Shown here in pieces: positions 16,472 through 25,980 of a stretch of DNA of 64,000 nt. The number at the start of each line of letters is the position of its first letter. Within the stretch, counting starts at the first letter, position 1. The DNA is from CAIWTU01 sp963815135 (GTDB lineage Bacteria; Desulfobacterota; Desulfuromonadia; Geobacterales; Geobacteraceae). A model generated the notes under the pieces. It saw only the letters and a list, made by a program, of their open reading frames with translations, made no database searches and was not told the DNA's origin. The stretch is from positions 1-64,000 of the forward strand of contig CAWFFO010000007.1 of NCBI GenBank assembly GCA_963815135.1, written 5' to 3'. The position numbers and the translations under genes are program-made.

Positions 16472-16720
16472 ATGAACTCACAGCACAAACAAGCAGGTCA
16501 GTATGCAAAAGTGAACGGTTTGAAAATGTATTACGAGATCCACGGCAGCGGCATGCCGCAGGTCTTTATACATGTTGGGGGTTCCACCATCAAGTCCACG
16601 TTCGGGGGCATCCTGCCGGGCGGACATGGGGACTACATTGGAGAGACCTGCGCAGCGGATAAGCAGAGTGCTGTACCGGCGTTGGTGACGGCCATGATAG
16701 AAGCGTTTCTCAGGGAATGA
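16472..16720 (+). pseudogene. Alpha/beta hydrolase with internal deletion
   Basis: The first part (YAKVNGLKMYYEIHGSG, then a VFIHVGGSTIKSTF oxyanion-type segment) is the N-terminus of an alpha/beta hydrolase. It then joins directly to LPGGHGDYIGE and PALVTAMIEAFL, which are the C-terminal segment of the same family including the catalytic His. The roughly 190 residues between, with the nucleophile, are missing. The join falls at the short repeat GGILPGG, so deletion between short direct repeats is likely. The 82-residue product cannot be an active hydrolase. Confidence 0.7.
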
Positions 16721-16851
16721 GCACCGCCATGGCCCTCCTGCCGGCCGCCTGCCATGCGACCTTATGCCTGCTGACCTGAATTAAAGCCGGATAACCACTT
16801 CAATTCCGGCGGTTCAGATTAAACGCCAATCTTTTTGAGCAGAGCGGAAAA

Positions 16852-17631
16852 ATGGATAAATGGAACCCTGATTCCTACCTGAAGTACGAGTATGAACGGA
16901 CTCTGCCGTCCCGAGACCTTGCCGCCCATATTGAAGTCCCGAATCCTCAACGAATAATTGATATCGGCTGCGGGCCGGGGAATAGCACCAGGATTCTGCG
17001 GGAGAGATGGACGAATGCGGAAATATCTGGCCTGGACAGTTCCGAAGAGATGATTCGAAAGGCGAGGACGACTTACCCGGCCGGTGAATGGATTGTCGCG
17101 GATGCGGAAAACTGGAACCCTGCGGGAAGTTATGACATCGTGTTTTCCAATGCCGCACTGCAATGGATGCCGGACCAGGCAAGCGTCATAACCCGCCTGT
17201 TCGGCTATCTGAATGACGGCGGCGTGCTTGCGGTCCAGGTGCCGCTGAATGTTGATTCTCCACTTCACAAGGCACTCCTTGCCGTATCGGGAAGAGCTGA
17301 ATGGAGAGATCGTCTTCTCGGATGCGATTCACGGATTACCTACAATGACGAATCGTTCTTTTATGATCTGCTTTCAGCATTGACGCCCCGGATGGAATTA
17401 TGGCTGACGACGTACCTGCATATTTTGGACAGCCATCAGGATCTCATCGACTGGTATTCGAGTACGGGGCTGAAGACCTGTCTGGAAAGGATAGAAACCG
17501 ATGAAGGAAAGGAGCAATTCAAGCGCCAGATATTGGAAGAATGTAAAGGCGGGTATCCCGTTCAACGTGACGGGAAGGTGATGTTTCCGTTCAAAAGGCT
17601 GTTCTTCATTGCAGGGAAGGGGCGGAAATAG
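16852..17631 (+). CDS. tam: Trans-aconitate 2-methyltransferase-like SAM methyltransferase
   Basis: 259 residues. The start MDKWNPDSYLKYEYERTLP, the SAM-binding IIDIGCGPGNST near residue 38, VADAENWNP near 83 and FSNAALQWMPD near 98 match the Tam family. Tam methylates trans-aconitate, a by-product that inhibits aconitase; close relatives with other substrates exist. Length is normal for the family. It is separated from the preceding hydrolase remnant by about 130 bases and is convergent with the lipoprotein gene downstream. Confidence 0.8.
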   Translation: MDKWNPDSYLKYEYERTLPSRDLAAHIEVPNPQRIIDIGCGPGNSTRILRERWTNAEISGLDSSEEMIRKARTTYPAGEWIVADAENWNPAGSYDIVFSNAALQWMPDQASVITRLFGYLNDGGVLAVQVPLNVDSPLHKALLAVSGRAEWRDRLLGCDSRITYNDESFFYDLLSALTPRMELWLTTYLHILDSHQDLIDWYSSTGLKTCLERIETDEGKEQFKRQILEECKGGYPVQRDGKVMFPFKRLFFIAGKGRK

Positions 17632-17652
17632 AAGCCACCCCTGATTTCCACC

Positions 17653-18489
17653 CTACCTGGTGAAGACAACTTCCAGCGGATCATTCAACTCGATCTTGAT
17701 CCCGGGTATGTACTTGAGAATGGACCTGGCCTCTTCCGGAGACGCAGGATCGACCTTTTTCAGCAGTTCCAGCTTCTTCGCGTCCATAATCATCCGGCCC
17801 GGATCGAACTCGAATACGGTAATGCGGTTTCCGTCCCGGAAAGTGGCATTGGTCTCCTTGACTGTGCCGTTGATCACGATGTTCAGGGAAAATTTCATCC
17901 CTTTCAGAAACTCCTCCATGGTTTTTTCCTGCTCCGGTGTCATGGCAGGCGTGTCCTGATCCCCTTCACTCGCGGCCGTATCCATCCGGTTATCCGTCGT
18001 CTCAGCCTTTTTCTCCGGGCGAGGCTGCCTTAGCACAAGACGCGCCTGTTTTCCCGGGGTGAACCGGAACTGTAACGGTTGTTCCTTGTCCGCCTTCGCA
18101 CCCGGCAGTTCCGACATGGACCCGGCCCCTTTGCTGCTCAGCACCAGCTTGTTGATATCTTTGAAGGAATACGTCACCCTGTACCCTTTGAATCCCTTTT
18201 TCACCAGGGGTTTGCCTGAAACGAAGGCAACGCCCGGGCCCATGGCGGCCGCCTGTTTCCGGAGATTTTTCGGATCGTAGAGGGAAAAAGGCTTTGTCTT
18301 CCCTCCCGGTGGAGCGAATGCCTTTGCCATCTGGTCCATTTGCTCGATCATCGTATTACTGAGAAGCATTTTCTCCTCGACCGTACCGCTGCCGTCCGGG
18401 TTCAACCAAACCGTCGTCTCCACCTGAAAACAGCCTGACAGCATTGCGAATGCTATCATCAACAGAGCGAATCGTAGTGAAAAAACCAT
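17653..18489 (-). CDS. Lipoprotein, LppM-like domain
   Basis: 278 residues from the ATG at 18489 (MVFSLRFALLMIAFAMLSGC), chosen for the GAGGGAGAA site and because it places a perfect lipobox LSGC at residue 20. The mature part starts FQVETTVWLNPDGSGTVEEK, as in predicted periplasmic lipoproteins of the LppM type, and has a charged Lys/Glu-rich middle region. No catalytic motif is seen. It probably faces the periplasm anchored to a membrane. It stands alone, convergent with the methyltransferase gene. Confidence 0.75.
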   Translation of the reverse strand: MVFSLRFALLMIAFAMLSGCFQVETTVWLNPDGSGTVEEKMLLSNTMIEQMDQMAKAFAPPGGKTKPFSLYDPKNLRKQAAAMGPGVAFVSGKPLVKKGFKGYRVTYSFKDINKLVLSSKGAGSMSELPGAKADKEQPLQFRFTPGKQARLVLRQPRPEKKAETTDNRMDTAASEGDQDTPAMTPEQEKTMEEFLKGMKFSLNIVINGTVKETNATFRDGNRITVFEFDPGRMIMDAKKLELLKKVDPASPEEARSILKYIPGIKIELNDPLEVVFTR

Positions 18490-18886
18490 TTTTTCTCCCT
18501 CGACATCCAGATTGGATATTAATACAAACAATCAATTCTTTGCACCGTGCCGCCGCCACCTGCTCAGCCGGATTCGATGCCATATGTTTTGCTGTTTCCG
18601 CTGCCGTTTCCTTCCGGCTTCAGGCCCGGAGCGCACAATTTACCACACTATTCCGCCTGGCGGAAGGATTTGATCTGTTCCCTCATATTATCCATTACGC
18701 TTGTTGTTTTTATCTCGAACCGGTTATGGTATTACAACGTATCGTCAGGTCAGAAAGTGGTATTGGCTCTTTCAGATCCGCCTGAAACCACAAAGGCTGA
18801 AACCGATATCAGAATAAGTGCAGATTATCCTCAGAAAATTCCCGACCCGGAATTATGTTTACTCAACATGGAGCACGGATTGCCAT
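18490..18886. other. Intergenic, divergent promoters likely
   Basis: About 400 bases between the divergent lipoprotein gene and the RuvC-like gene. No gene, repeat or clear promoter motif could be recognised; short open frames here lack ribosome-binding sites. Confidence 0.5.
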
Positions 18887-19354
18887 ATGCGTTACCTGCT
18901 TGCAGTCGACCTGGGACTCAGGACCGGCCTTGCGCTTTACGGTGAAGACGGAAAGCTGGTCTGGTACCGGTCGCATAATTACGGCACCACGGACCGCCTG
19001 AGGCGCGGGGCGCACGGGCTGCTGGAAGGAATCCCGGAACTTGCGGCCATAATCGTCGAGGGTGGGGGAAGTCTGGCGACGGTCTGGGAACGGGAGGCCG
19101 AGCGGCGCAATATCCTGCTGCGCAAGGTAAGTGCGGAGGTGTGGCGTAAAGACTTCCTGTTGTTGCGCGAACAGCGCACCGGGGCAGAAGCAAAGAAAAA
19201 TGCCGACACGCTGGCACGGAAAGTCATCGAATGGTCGGCGGCGCCCCGTCCCAAGTCGCTCAGGCATGATGCGGCGGAAGCAATCCTGGTCGGTTTGTGG
19301 GGGATTGTCCATCTTGGTTGGATCACTCGTCTGCCGCCTGATCTGCTTCGATAG
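18887..19354 (+). CDS. RuvC-like / RNase H-fold protein
   Basis: 155 residues from the ATG at 18887 (MRYLLAVDLGLRTGLALYGE). The first strand carries the Asp of the RNase H-fold active site (AVDLGLRTG), a Glu follows after strand four (AIIVEGGGS near residue 60), and RHDAAEAILVGLWG near 130 supplies the C-terminal Asp. This layout matches RuvC-type Holliday-junction resolvase relatives, though the protein is a divergent member and nuclease activity is only inferred. It stands about 130 bases ahead of larB and could be co-transcribed with it. Confidence 0.6.
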   Translation: MRYLLAVDLGLRTGLALYGEDGKLVWYRSHNYGTTDRLRRGAHGLLEGIPELAAIIVEGGGSLATVWEREAERRNILLRKVSAEVWRKDFLLLREQRTGAEAKKNADTLARKVIEWSAAPRPKSLRHDAAEAILVGLWGIVHLGWITRLPPDLLR

Positions 19355-19481
19355 GATAATACCGCCGGGCAACGTTTCCGCTATTGCCAGGTCCTTTCGT
19401 TGTGCCATTTACCCCTTCACTTGTACCTTGAATAGTGTTACCTTTACAGTTCACTAAATTTTACCCACCAGGAAGCAGATC

Positions 19482-20228
19482 ATGGATCTCAAGGACCTGA
19501 AGTACCTTTTGAATAATGTGAAAAACGGAGACCTGGATGTGGATGAGGCAGTCGAGAGGCTTCGCCATCTTCCTTTCGAGGAACTGGAGTGCGCGCGTGT
19601 CGACCATCACCGGGAGCTCCGGCAGGGGTTTCCCGAGGTAATTCTGGGCGAAGGCAAGAGTACCGGGCAGATGGAGCAGATAATGGCCTCCATGCTGAAA
19701 AACGGGAATAATGTCCTCGTTACCCGCCTCAGTGAAGAAAAGGCCCTGCGTCTCAGGGAAAAATTCCCCGCGGCCTGTTACCATGCCGATGCCCGCTGTC
19801 TGACCATAGAGCAGAAACCGGTGGAAATGCAGGGAAAGGGGAAGATCCTGGTTATTTCCGCGGGTACCTCGGATATCCCGGTGGCCGCGGAAGCGATGGT
19901 TACGGCAGCGATGATGGGTAACGAAGTGGAGCATCTGTACGACGTGGGGGTGTCTGGCATTCATCGGCTGCTGGCGCACCGGGAGCGGCTCTTTAATGCA
20001 TCGGTGCTGATAGTGGTGGCGGGGATGGAAGGCGCGCTTCCCTCGGTAGTAGGCGGGATGGTGAGCCGTCCGGTCATAGCGGTACCCACTTCGGTCGGCT
20101 ACGGTGCCTCCTTCGGGGGAATCGCCGCTCTTCTCGGCATGCTCAATTCCTGCGCCTCGGGCGTTACCGTGGTGAATATAGACAACGGATTCGGGGCGGC
20201 CTACGCCGCGAGTTTGATGAACAGATAA
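19482..20228 (+). CDS. larB: Nickel-pincer cofactor biosynthesis protein LarB
   Basis: 248 residues. The N-terminal helical part (VDEAVERLRHLPFEEL) is followed by a PurE-like domain with GTSDIPVAAEAMVT near residue 126 and VPTSVGYGASFGG near 205. LarB carboxylates and hydrolyses nicotinic-acid adenine dinucleotide in the first step of making the nickel-pincer nucleotide used by lactate racemase and related enzymes. larC follows 24 bases later. No LarA-type apoenzyme or LarE is seen in the window. The ATG at 19482 is preceded by CCAGGAAG. Confidence 0.92.
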   Translation: MDLKDLKYLLNNVKNGDLDVDEAVERLRHLPFEELECARVDHHRELRQGFPEVILGEGKSTGQMEQIMASMLKNGNNVLVTRLSEEKALRLREKFPAACYHADARCLTIEQKPVEMQGKGKILVISAGTSDIPVAAEAMVTAAMMGNEVEHLYDVGVSGIHRLLAHRERLFNASVLIVVAGMEGALPSVVGGMVSRPVIAVPTSVGYGASFGGIAALLGMLNSCASGVTVVNIDNGFGAAYAASLMNR

Positions 20229-20252
20229 ATACATGCGGCTGGAGTAAATCTT

Positions 20253-21428
20253 TTGAAAATCCTTTACTTAGACTGTTTTGCAGGCATGTCCGGCGACATG
20301 ACGGTGGGCGCGCTGCTCGACCTGGGGGTGCCTTTTGACTTCCTGAAGCAGGAACTCGCCAGGTTGCCCATTCCGCTATCCGCCTATTCGCTGCATCTGG
20401 AACAAACCGCTCGCAAGGGGATCAGCGCCGTGAAGTTCGGTGTGCACGTCGAGGAGCATCAGCCCCATCGACATTACGCCGACATTGCCGGGATGATCGA
20501 ACAGAGTTCTCTGTCCGAAGGGGCAAAGGAAAAGGCGCAGCGGATATTCTTCCGCCTGGCGGAGGCGGAGGCGAAGGTGCACGGCGTGGAGATCGGTCAT
20601 GTCCATTTCCACGAAGTCGGCGGTATCGACTCGATTGTCGATATCATCGGCACTGCCATTTGCCTGGATTATCTAGGGATCGAGGAGATCCACGTGTCGG
20701 CGTTGCCGCTCGGCGGCGGTTATGTGGAAACGGCGCACGGCAAATTGCCTGTACCGGCTCCCGCGACGGCAGAACTGCTGCGTGGAATACCGGTCCATGG
20801 GGCTCTTGGCGAAGGGGAGCGGGTTACCCCGACCGGCGCGGCGATCGTGGCCGCCCTGGGCAATTCGTTCGGCAGGGCTCCATCCATGACGCTCGCTGCC
20901 GTGGGCAGCGGGGCGGGCGACAAGGATTTCCCGGATGTGCCGAATATCCTGCGGGCGATGATCGGAGATAAGATATCCGATAGTCTGCAACGCGATGAGT
21001 TGTATGTCGCCGAAACCAATATCGACGACATGAACCCGGAAATACTCGGATTCCTCATGGAGCGTCTTTTTGCCGCCGGAGCCCTGGACGTGACTTTTTC
21101 GCCACTGCAGATGAAAAAGAACCGGCCCGGCGTAAAAGTAACGGTCCTCTGCTCACCGGAAAAGCTGGAGACCCTGGGCCGCCTGGTGCTGGCTGAATCG
21201 ACTGCAATCGGGGTGCGCTATTACCCGGTGAGCAGGCTGAAAATGGAGCGCGCCACGGAAGATCGCGACACGTCCCTGGGCAGGGTTGCGGTCAAGGTAG
21301 TACGGGATGGCGGCGTCACGGTGCGTGTGGTCCCCGAATACGAGGAGTGCAGGCGGATTGCCCTGGAAAAAGGTCTTCCCCTTGTCGATGTATACAAGAT
21401 CATAGAAAGGGAGACCTCTTCTTCATGA
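20253..21428 (+). CDS. larC: Nickel insertion protein LarC
   Basis: 391 residues with a TTG start (GGAG eight bases upstream). It opens KILYLDCFAGMSGDMTVGAL, the hallmark of the DUF111/LarC family, and has HVHFHEVGGIDSIVDIIG near residue 110 with metal-binding His residues. ETNIDDMNPE near 256 begins the C-terminal domain. LarC inserts nickel into the pyridinium bis-thiocarboxylate precursor in a CTP-dependent reaction. Its stop overlaps the start of pgpA (ATGA), so larB, larC, pgpA and cinA are read as one operon. Confidence 0.92.
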   Translation: MKILYLDCFAGMSGDMTVGALLDLGVPFDFLKQELARLPIPLSAYSLHLEQTARKGISAVKFGVHVEEHQPHRHYADIAGMIEQSSLSEGAKEKAQRIFFRLAEAEAKVHGVEIGHVHFHEVGGIDSIVDIIGTAICLDYLGIEEIHVSALPLGGGYVETAHGKLPVPAPATAELLRGIPVHGALGEGERVTPTGAAIVAALGNSFGRAPSMTLAAVGSGAGDKDFPDVPNILRAMIGDKISDSLQRDELYVAETNIDDMNPEILGFLMERLFAAGALDVTFSPLQMKKNRPGVKVTVLCSPEKLETLGRLVLAESTAIGVRYYPVSRLKMERATEDRDTSLGRVAVKVVRDGGVTVRVVPEYEECRRIALEKGLPLVDVYKIIERETSSS

Positions 21429-21874
21429 AAAAGTTTGTCATCCTGTCCGCCAGCTGGTTCGGAACGGGCTTCAGCCCGGTTGCCTCCGGGACGGTCGGCA
21501 CCCTGGCGGCGATACCGCTATATCTTCTGATGACGCGGCTGTCTCTTCCTGCTTATGTCATTCTGGTTGCTTTCTTTACTCTTTGTTCCTGCTGGATTTC
21601 CGGCCGGGCCGAGGAAGTCTTCGGCGAAAAGGATTCTTCGAAGATCGTCATTGATGAAGTCGCCGGTTATCTGATTACCATGGTTGCTGCTCCGGCCTCC
21701 TGGAAAACCATTTTCCTCGGGTTCCTCCTGTTCCGCTTCTTTGATGTCACCAAGATCCCGCCTGCCCGGTTTTTCGACCGCAGTCTGAAAAACGGCTACG
21801 GGGTGGTCCTGGATGATGTCGTTGCCGGAATTTACTCCTGCATTTCACTTCACCTGCTTCTGAGGTTCTTATGA
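21425..21874 (+). CDS. pgpA: Phosphatidylglycerophosphatase A
   Basis: 149 residues, starting MKKFVILSASWFGTGFSP at 21425 and overlapping the end of larC by four bases. It has the PgpA signature elements GFSPVASGTVGTL near residue 15 and VIDEVAGYLITM near 75 (the Asp/Glu metal site) and four hydrophobic segments. It removes phosphate from phosphatidylglycerophosphate at the inner membrane to give phosphatidylglycerol. The overlap with both neighbours indicates translational coupling. Confidence 0.9.
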   Translation: MKKFVILSASWFGTGFSPVASGTVGTLAAIPLYLLMTRLSLPAYVILVAFFTLCSCWISGRAEEVFGEKDSSKIVIDEVAGYLITMVAAPASWKTIFLGFLLFRFFDVTKIPPARFFDRSLKNGYGVVLDDVVAGIYSCISLHLLLRFL

Positions 21875-23112
21875 GAATATCCACCCTTTCCATCGGCGAT
21901 GAGGTCCTCTTCGGGGAAATCATTGATACCAACGCAGCTCATGTCGCGACGCGCCTGTATGATGGGGGTTTCATCGTGCAGCGGCACCTGTGCGTGGGTG
22001 ACATTGAAAAAGATATCATGGATGCCATCGAGGCTCTTGCCGGCCGCAATGATTTCGTTGTTGCAAGCGGGGGGCTCGGCCCGACTGCTGACGACATAAC
22101 CGCAAGAGCCGCGGCAAAGGCAGTCGGCCGGCCGCTGGTTCTGAACGATGAGGCTCTGGCCCACTTGCGGCGGTTTTATGAAAAGCTGGGCAGGGAAATG
22201 TTTCCGGCCGCGGAAAAACAGTGCCTGCTTCCCGCCAAGGCGGCGCTGGTTCCTAACCCGGTGGGAACCGCCTGCGGCTTCGTCCTGCCATACAAGGGGA
22301 CATACTTCTTCTTTCTCCCCGGTGTGCCGAAGGAGATGAAGAGGATGCTGGAAGAAACGGTCCTTCCCGCCATCCGCTCACAGCAGGAGACGGAACGGTT
22401 CGTGCAGACGCGCGTGTTCAAGGTTTTCGGGCTTTCCGAATCCCAGACGGAGGCGCTTGTCAAGGATTTGGCCCGGCCTGCCGATGCCCTTTCCGTTGCC
22501 TATTGCGTGAATTTCCCGGAGGTTTTCGTCAAGCTTCGTATCGAGAGTGATGATGAGGCCCGCCTGTCCAGGGTTCTTGAAGATGGGTGCGGCAAGATGA
22601 GGGAGAAGCTGGGCGAATTTCTCGTCGCCGAGGGTGACGATACCATGGATTCCGTTGTGGCAGGGCTCTTCCGCGAAAAGGGGATTACTCTTTCCCTGGC
22701 CGAATCATGTACCGGCGGACTGATTGCCAAACGCATCACCGATATGTCCGGCAGTTCATCCTATTTCCTGGAAGGAGCCGTAACCTACAGTAACAGCGCC
22801 AAGACAAGGATTCTTGATGTTCCCGCCGGACTTATTACGGAGAAGGGCGCGGTCAGCTCAGCGGTGGCCATGGCCATGGCCAGGGGCATCCGCCGCAAGT
22901 CAGGCAGCGACGTCGGGCTTGCCGTAACCGGTATCGCCGGACCGGAGGGGGGCTCGGAGGAAAAGCCGGTCGGCACCGTTTACCTGGCACTGGCGGGCCC
23001 CTCCGACTGCAAGGCCAAGCATTACAAATTTTTCGGTGACCGGGAAAGGATCAGGACAATTGCCGCTTTCACGGCGATGGATTGGCTGAGAAGATATCTG
23101 CTTGCCATATGA
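21871..23112 (+). CDS. cinA: CinA: nicotinamide-nucleotide amidase / MoCF domain protein
   Basis: 413 residues, normal length for CinA. The N-terminal molybdopterin-binding-like domain has LSIGDEVLFGEIIDTNAAH and GGLGPTADDIT near residue 68. The C-terminal CinA domain has ESCTGGLIAKRITDMSG near 275 with the catalytic Ser region, and AVTGIAGPEGGSEEKPVGTV near 350. CinA hydrolyses NMN to nicotinate mononucleotide in the pyridine-nucleotide salvage cycle, and it often sits beside recA, as here. The ATG overlaps the pgpA stop. Confidence 0.92.
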   Translation: MRISTLSIGDEVLFGEIIDTNAAHVATRLYDGGFIVQRHLCVGDIEKDIMDAIEALAGRNDFVVASGGLGPTADDITARAAAKAVGRPLVLNDEALAHLRRFYEKLGREMFPAAEKQCLLPAKAALVPNPVGTACGFVLPYKGTYFFFLPGVPKEMKRMLEETVLPAIRSQQETERFVQTRVFKVFGLSESQTEALVKDLARPADALSVAYCVNFPEVFVKLRIESDDEARLSRVLEDGCGKMREKLGEFLVAEGDDTMDSVVAGLFREKGITLSLAESCTGGLIAKRITDMSGSSSYFLEGAVTYSNSAKTRILDVPAGLITEKGAVSSAVAMAMARGIRRKSGSDVGLAVTGIAGPEGGSEEKPVGTVYLALAGPSDCKAKHYKFFGDRERIRTIAAFTAMDWLRRYLLAI

Positions 23113-23196
23113 TAAAGATAAACTTGAAAAAGCAGTGAAAAATATGCTATTTACTGTTCTTTCAGATTCCGCGTGGAGCGGACAAGGAGGCTTTAA

Positions 23197-24186
23197 ATGC
23201 TGGAAAGAGACAAGGCGATTGATCTAGCCTTCAGTCAGATCGAAAAACAGTTCGGCAAGGGCGCCATCATGCGGCTGGGCAACGACGCAGCCGCTGCCGG
23301 ACATCGCCGCCATTCCGACGGGTTCGCTCTCACTGGACATGGCGCTGGGGTGGGCGGGGTTCCGAGAGGCCGGGTCATCGAGATATTCGGTCCGGAATCC
23401 TCGGGGAAAACGACCCTGGCCCTGCATATCGTCGCGGAAGCCCAGAAACTGGGAGGGATCGCCGCCTTCGTCGACGCGGAACACGCCCTCGACATCGGCT
23501 ACGCCCGCAAGCTCGGGGTGAAGACCGACGACCTCCTGGTTTCCCAGCCCGATACGGGAGAGCAGGCACTGGAAATCGCCGAGACGCTGGTGCGTAGCGG
23601 CGCCATCGATGTTCTGGTCATCGACTCGGTGGCGGCCCTGGTTCCCAAGGCGGAGATCGAGGGTGACATGGGCGATTCCCACATGGGGCTCCAGGCGCGG
23701 CTCATGTCCCAGGCCCTCCGCAAGCTTACCGCCATCATCATCCAAGTCCAACTGCTGCGTCATCTTCATCAACCAGATCCGGATGAAAATCGGGGTGATG
23801 TTCGGCAACCCGGAAACCACCACCGGCGGCAATGCCCTGAAGTTCTATGCTTCGGTCCGGATGGATATCAGGAAGATCGCCTCCCTGAAGCAGGGGAACG
23901 ATATCATCGGTTCCCGCACCAGGGTAAAGGTGGTGAAGAACAAGGTGGCCCCCCCCTTCAAGGAGGTGGAATTCGATATCCTCTACGGCGAGGGGATCTC
24001 CAGGGAAGGGGACATGCTCGATCTGGCCGTGGAAAAGGGTATCGTCGACAAGAGCGGCGCCTGGTTCTCCTACGGCAAGGACCGGATCGGCCAGGGAAGG
24101 GAGAATTCCCGGATCTTCCTGAAGGACCATCCCGACATTCTCAGGGGACATCAAGACGCGACTGCTACGGAATCGGAGCGGCCTGA
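23197..24186 (+). pseudogene. recA: Recombinase RecA, frameshifted as read
   Basis: The start MLERDKAIDLAFSQIEKQFG follows ACAAGGAGG. Walker A is GPESSGKTT, Walker B lies in VLVIDSVAALVPK, and MGLQARLMSQALRKL is present. Three shifts are needed to read a normal RecA. A compensating pair near 23286 and 23347 hides the expected DIAAIPTGSLSLDMALG. One near 23745 moves the reading to FINQIRMKIGVMFGNPETTT, and probably another near 24145 precedes the end YGIGAA. RecA drives homologous recombination and the SOS response and is not expected to be broken, so sequence error is the likely explanation. I saw no clear LexA box upstream. Confidence 0.9.
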
Positions 24187-24216
24187 CAAAGGGTGTAAAG
24201 CAGCGGAGAGCAGGAC

Positions 24217-25371
24217 ATGGAACTGAACGAAATACTGGCCATAGCGGTCAAGGCGAGCGGTTCCGACATCCATATCAAGGCCGGGCCTGCCGCCGATGGT
24301 GCGCATCGACGGCAAGCTGCGCCCCATTCCCAATGCGCCCCGGGTTTCCCCCGACGCCGTCGGGCAAGTGGCATCGCCATCATGAACGAGCGGCAGAAGA
24401 AGCGAGTTCGAAGAAAACTTCGAAGTTGACCTTTCCTACGGAGTGCCCGGTCTGGGCCGGTTCCGGGTCAGCGTCTATTCCCAGACGGGGCACCGTCGCC
24501 ATGGTGTTCCGCTTCATCTCCATGGCGGTCCCGACCCTCGAGGCGCTTAAGCTGCCGCCGGTTCTGAAGAAGCTGAGCCATGGAGGAGCGCGGCCTGATC
24601 CTCGTCACCGGCACCACCGGCAGCGGCAAATCCACCACCCTCGCCGCCATGGTTGACTATATCAATGAACAGCGGACCTGCAACATCATCACCGTTGAGG
24701 ACCCGGTGGAGTACCTGCACCGGGACAAGAAGAGCATCATCAGCCAGCGGGAGGTTGGCTTCGATACCGTCTCCTTCGCCAACGCCCTGAAAGGCGCCCT
24801 CCGCCAGGACCCGGATGTCATCCTGGTGGGGGAGATGCGCGACCTGGAAACCATTGAGACGGCCCTGACCGCCGCCGAAACCGGCCACCTGGTCATGTCT
24901 ACTCTCCATACCCTGGATGCCACGGAGACAATCAACAGGATCATCTCCGTCTTCCCTCCCTACCACCAGCGGCAGGTCGGACGCAGCTGTCCGGAGTTAT
25001 CAAGGGGGTAATCTCCCAGCGGCTCGTTCCCAAGGCTGACGGCAAGGGGCGGGTTCCCGCGGTCGAGGTAATGATCGGAACCGCCCGGGTCCGCGAATGC
25101 ATCGAAGACGAGGAAAGACCAAGCAGATACCGGAAGCCATTTCCCAGGGGTGTATCGCTACGGCATGCAGACCTTCGACCAGTCGCTCATGCAGCTCTAT
25201 ACCCACAAGCTGATCACCTACGAAGAAGCGATGCGCCAGTCGTCCAACCCGGACGATTTCGCCCTCAAGGTTTCCGGGATTTCCTCCACCTCCGATACCA
25301 CTTGGGACGATTTCGTCCAGGAAGAGGAACCTCCCGATGGCGGAGAGAAAATGCAGATTGAAAAATTCTGA
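24217..25371 (+). pseudogene. pilT: Twitching-motility ATPase PilT, multiply frameshifted as read
   Basis: Pieces of a complete PilT can be read in order: MELNEILAIAVKASGSDIHIK at the start, then VDLSYGVPGLGRFRVSVYSQ, the Walker A VTGTTGSGKST near 24608, the Asp box EDPVEYLH, Walker B QDPDVILVGEMRD, the His box HLVMSTLHT, and the C-terminal YRYGMQTFDQSLMQLY. Changes of frame occur near 24290, 24350, 24400, 24480, 24580, 24985, 25115 and 25150. PilT is the hexameric ATPase that retracts type IV pili. The density of single-base shifts in such a conserved protein points to poor sequence quality. Confidence 0.88.
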
Positions 25372-25400
25372 CCCGGCCGCCGTTCCGGGTATTTCCTGAA

Positions 25401-25866
25401 ATGGAAGAGCAGCAGAGAGCCTACATTTTCGCCATAAAGGCGCTGACAAGGCGTGACCACAGCGAATGCGGAACTCAGGCGCAAGATGAATGACAAGGGA
25501 ATATCATCCGGAGTTGCTGATGATACCATCGACAGGCTGAAACGCTCGGGATATTTGGATGACAGGCGGTTTGCCCTCCGATGGGCTGAATCCGCGGTGA
25601 CTAACGGCAAGGGGTACGGAGCGCGCCTTCGTTTTGAATTGTCCCGACGTGGAATTGCCGGAGGAAACCGTTTCAGAAGTCGTGGAACGGATCAGGGATG
25701 AATTCGATGAAGCTGAAACCATCAAAGCCCTCGTGTCACGAAAGTTTGCGGCATTTGAGCCAAGGGAGGCGGACTGACCGGCCTGAAGAGACGCGTAATA
25801 AGCTATCTGCAGCGGCGCGGGTTTTCACTGTCCGCCATTCTGCAGGCGTTTCGCAGACCTGGATAG
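25401..25866 (+). pseudogene. recX: Regulatory protein RecX, frameshifted as read
   Basis: It starts MEEQQRAYIFAIKALTRRDHSE. After an extra base near 25456 it continues AELRRKMNDKG and on through GYLDDRRFALRWAESAV; after a further shift near 25655 it reads ETVSEVVERIRDEFDEAE. A last segment, RVISYLQRRGFSLSAILQAF, ends at a TAG at 25864. These are the three helical repeats of RecX, which binds RecA filaments and limits their activity. Its position two genes after recA agrees. Confidence 0.75.
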
Positions 25867-25895
25867 CGAATAACTGCAATAAGGTAAAGCAAGAT

Positions 25896-25948
25896 TCAAG
25901 GTTCAAGGTTCAGGCAGGTTCAGGTTTATTATAAACTTTGAACCTTGA
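25896..25948. repeat. Inverted repeat of the TTGAACCTTGA type
   Basis: TCAAGGTTCAAGG (25896-25908) pairs with CTTTGAACCTTGA (25936-25948), with two mismatches at the loop-side end, between recX and alaS. Related TTGAACCTTGAAC sequence lies between argH and the next gene (about 34800-34822). It could act as a terminator-like hairpin or be a dispersed intergenic repeat. Confidence 0.6.
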
Positions 25949-25980
25949 TCGGTTTTTATATCAATCCTGCGGGAGAACAG

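Noticed and set aside
23113..23196. LexA box upstream of recA
   Set aside because: I searched the 84-base gap by eye for a GGTT-N-ACC-type or CTG-N10-CAG operator and found no convincing match.
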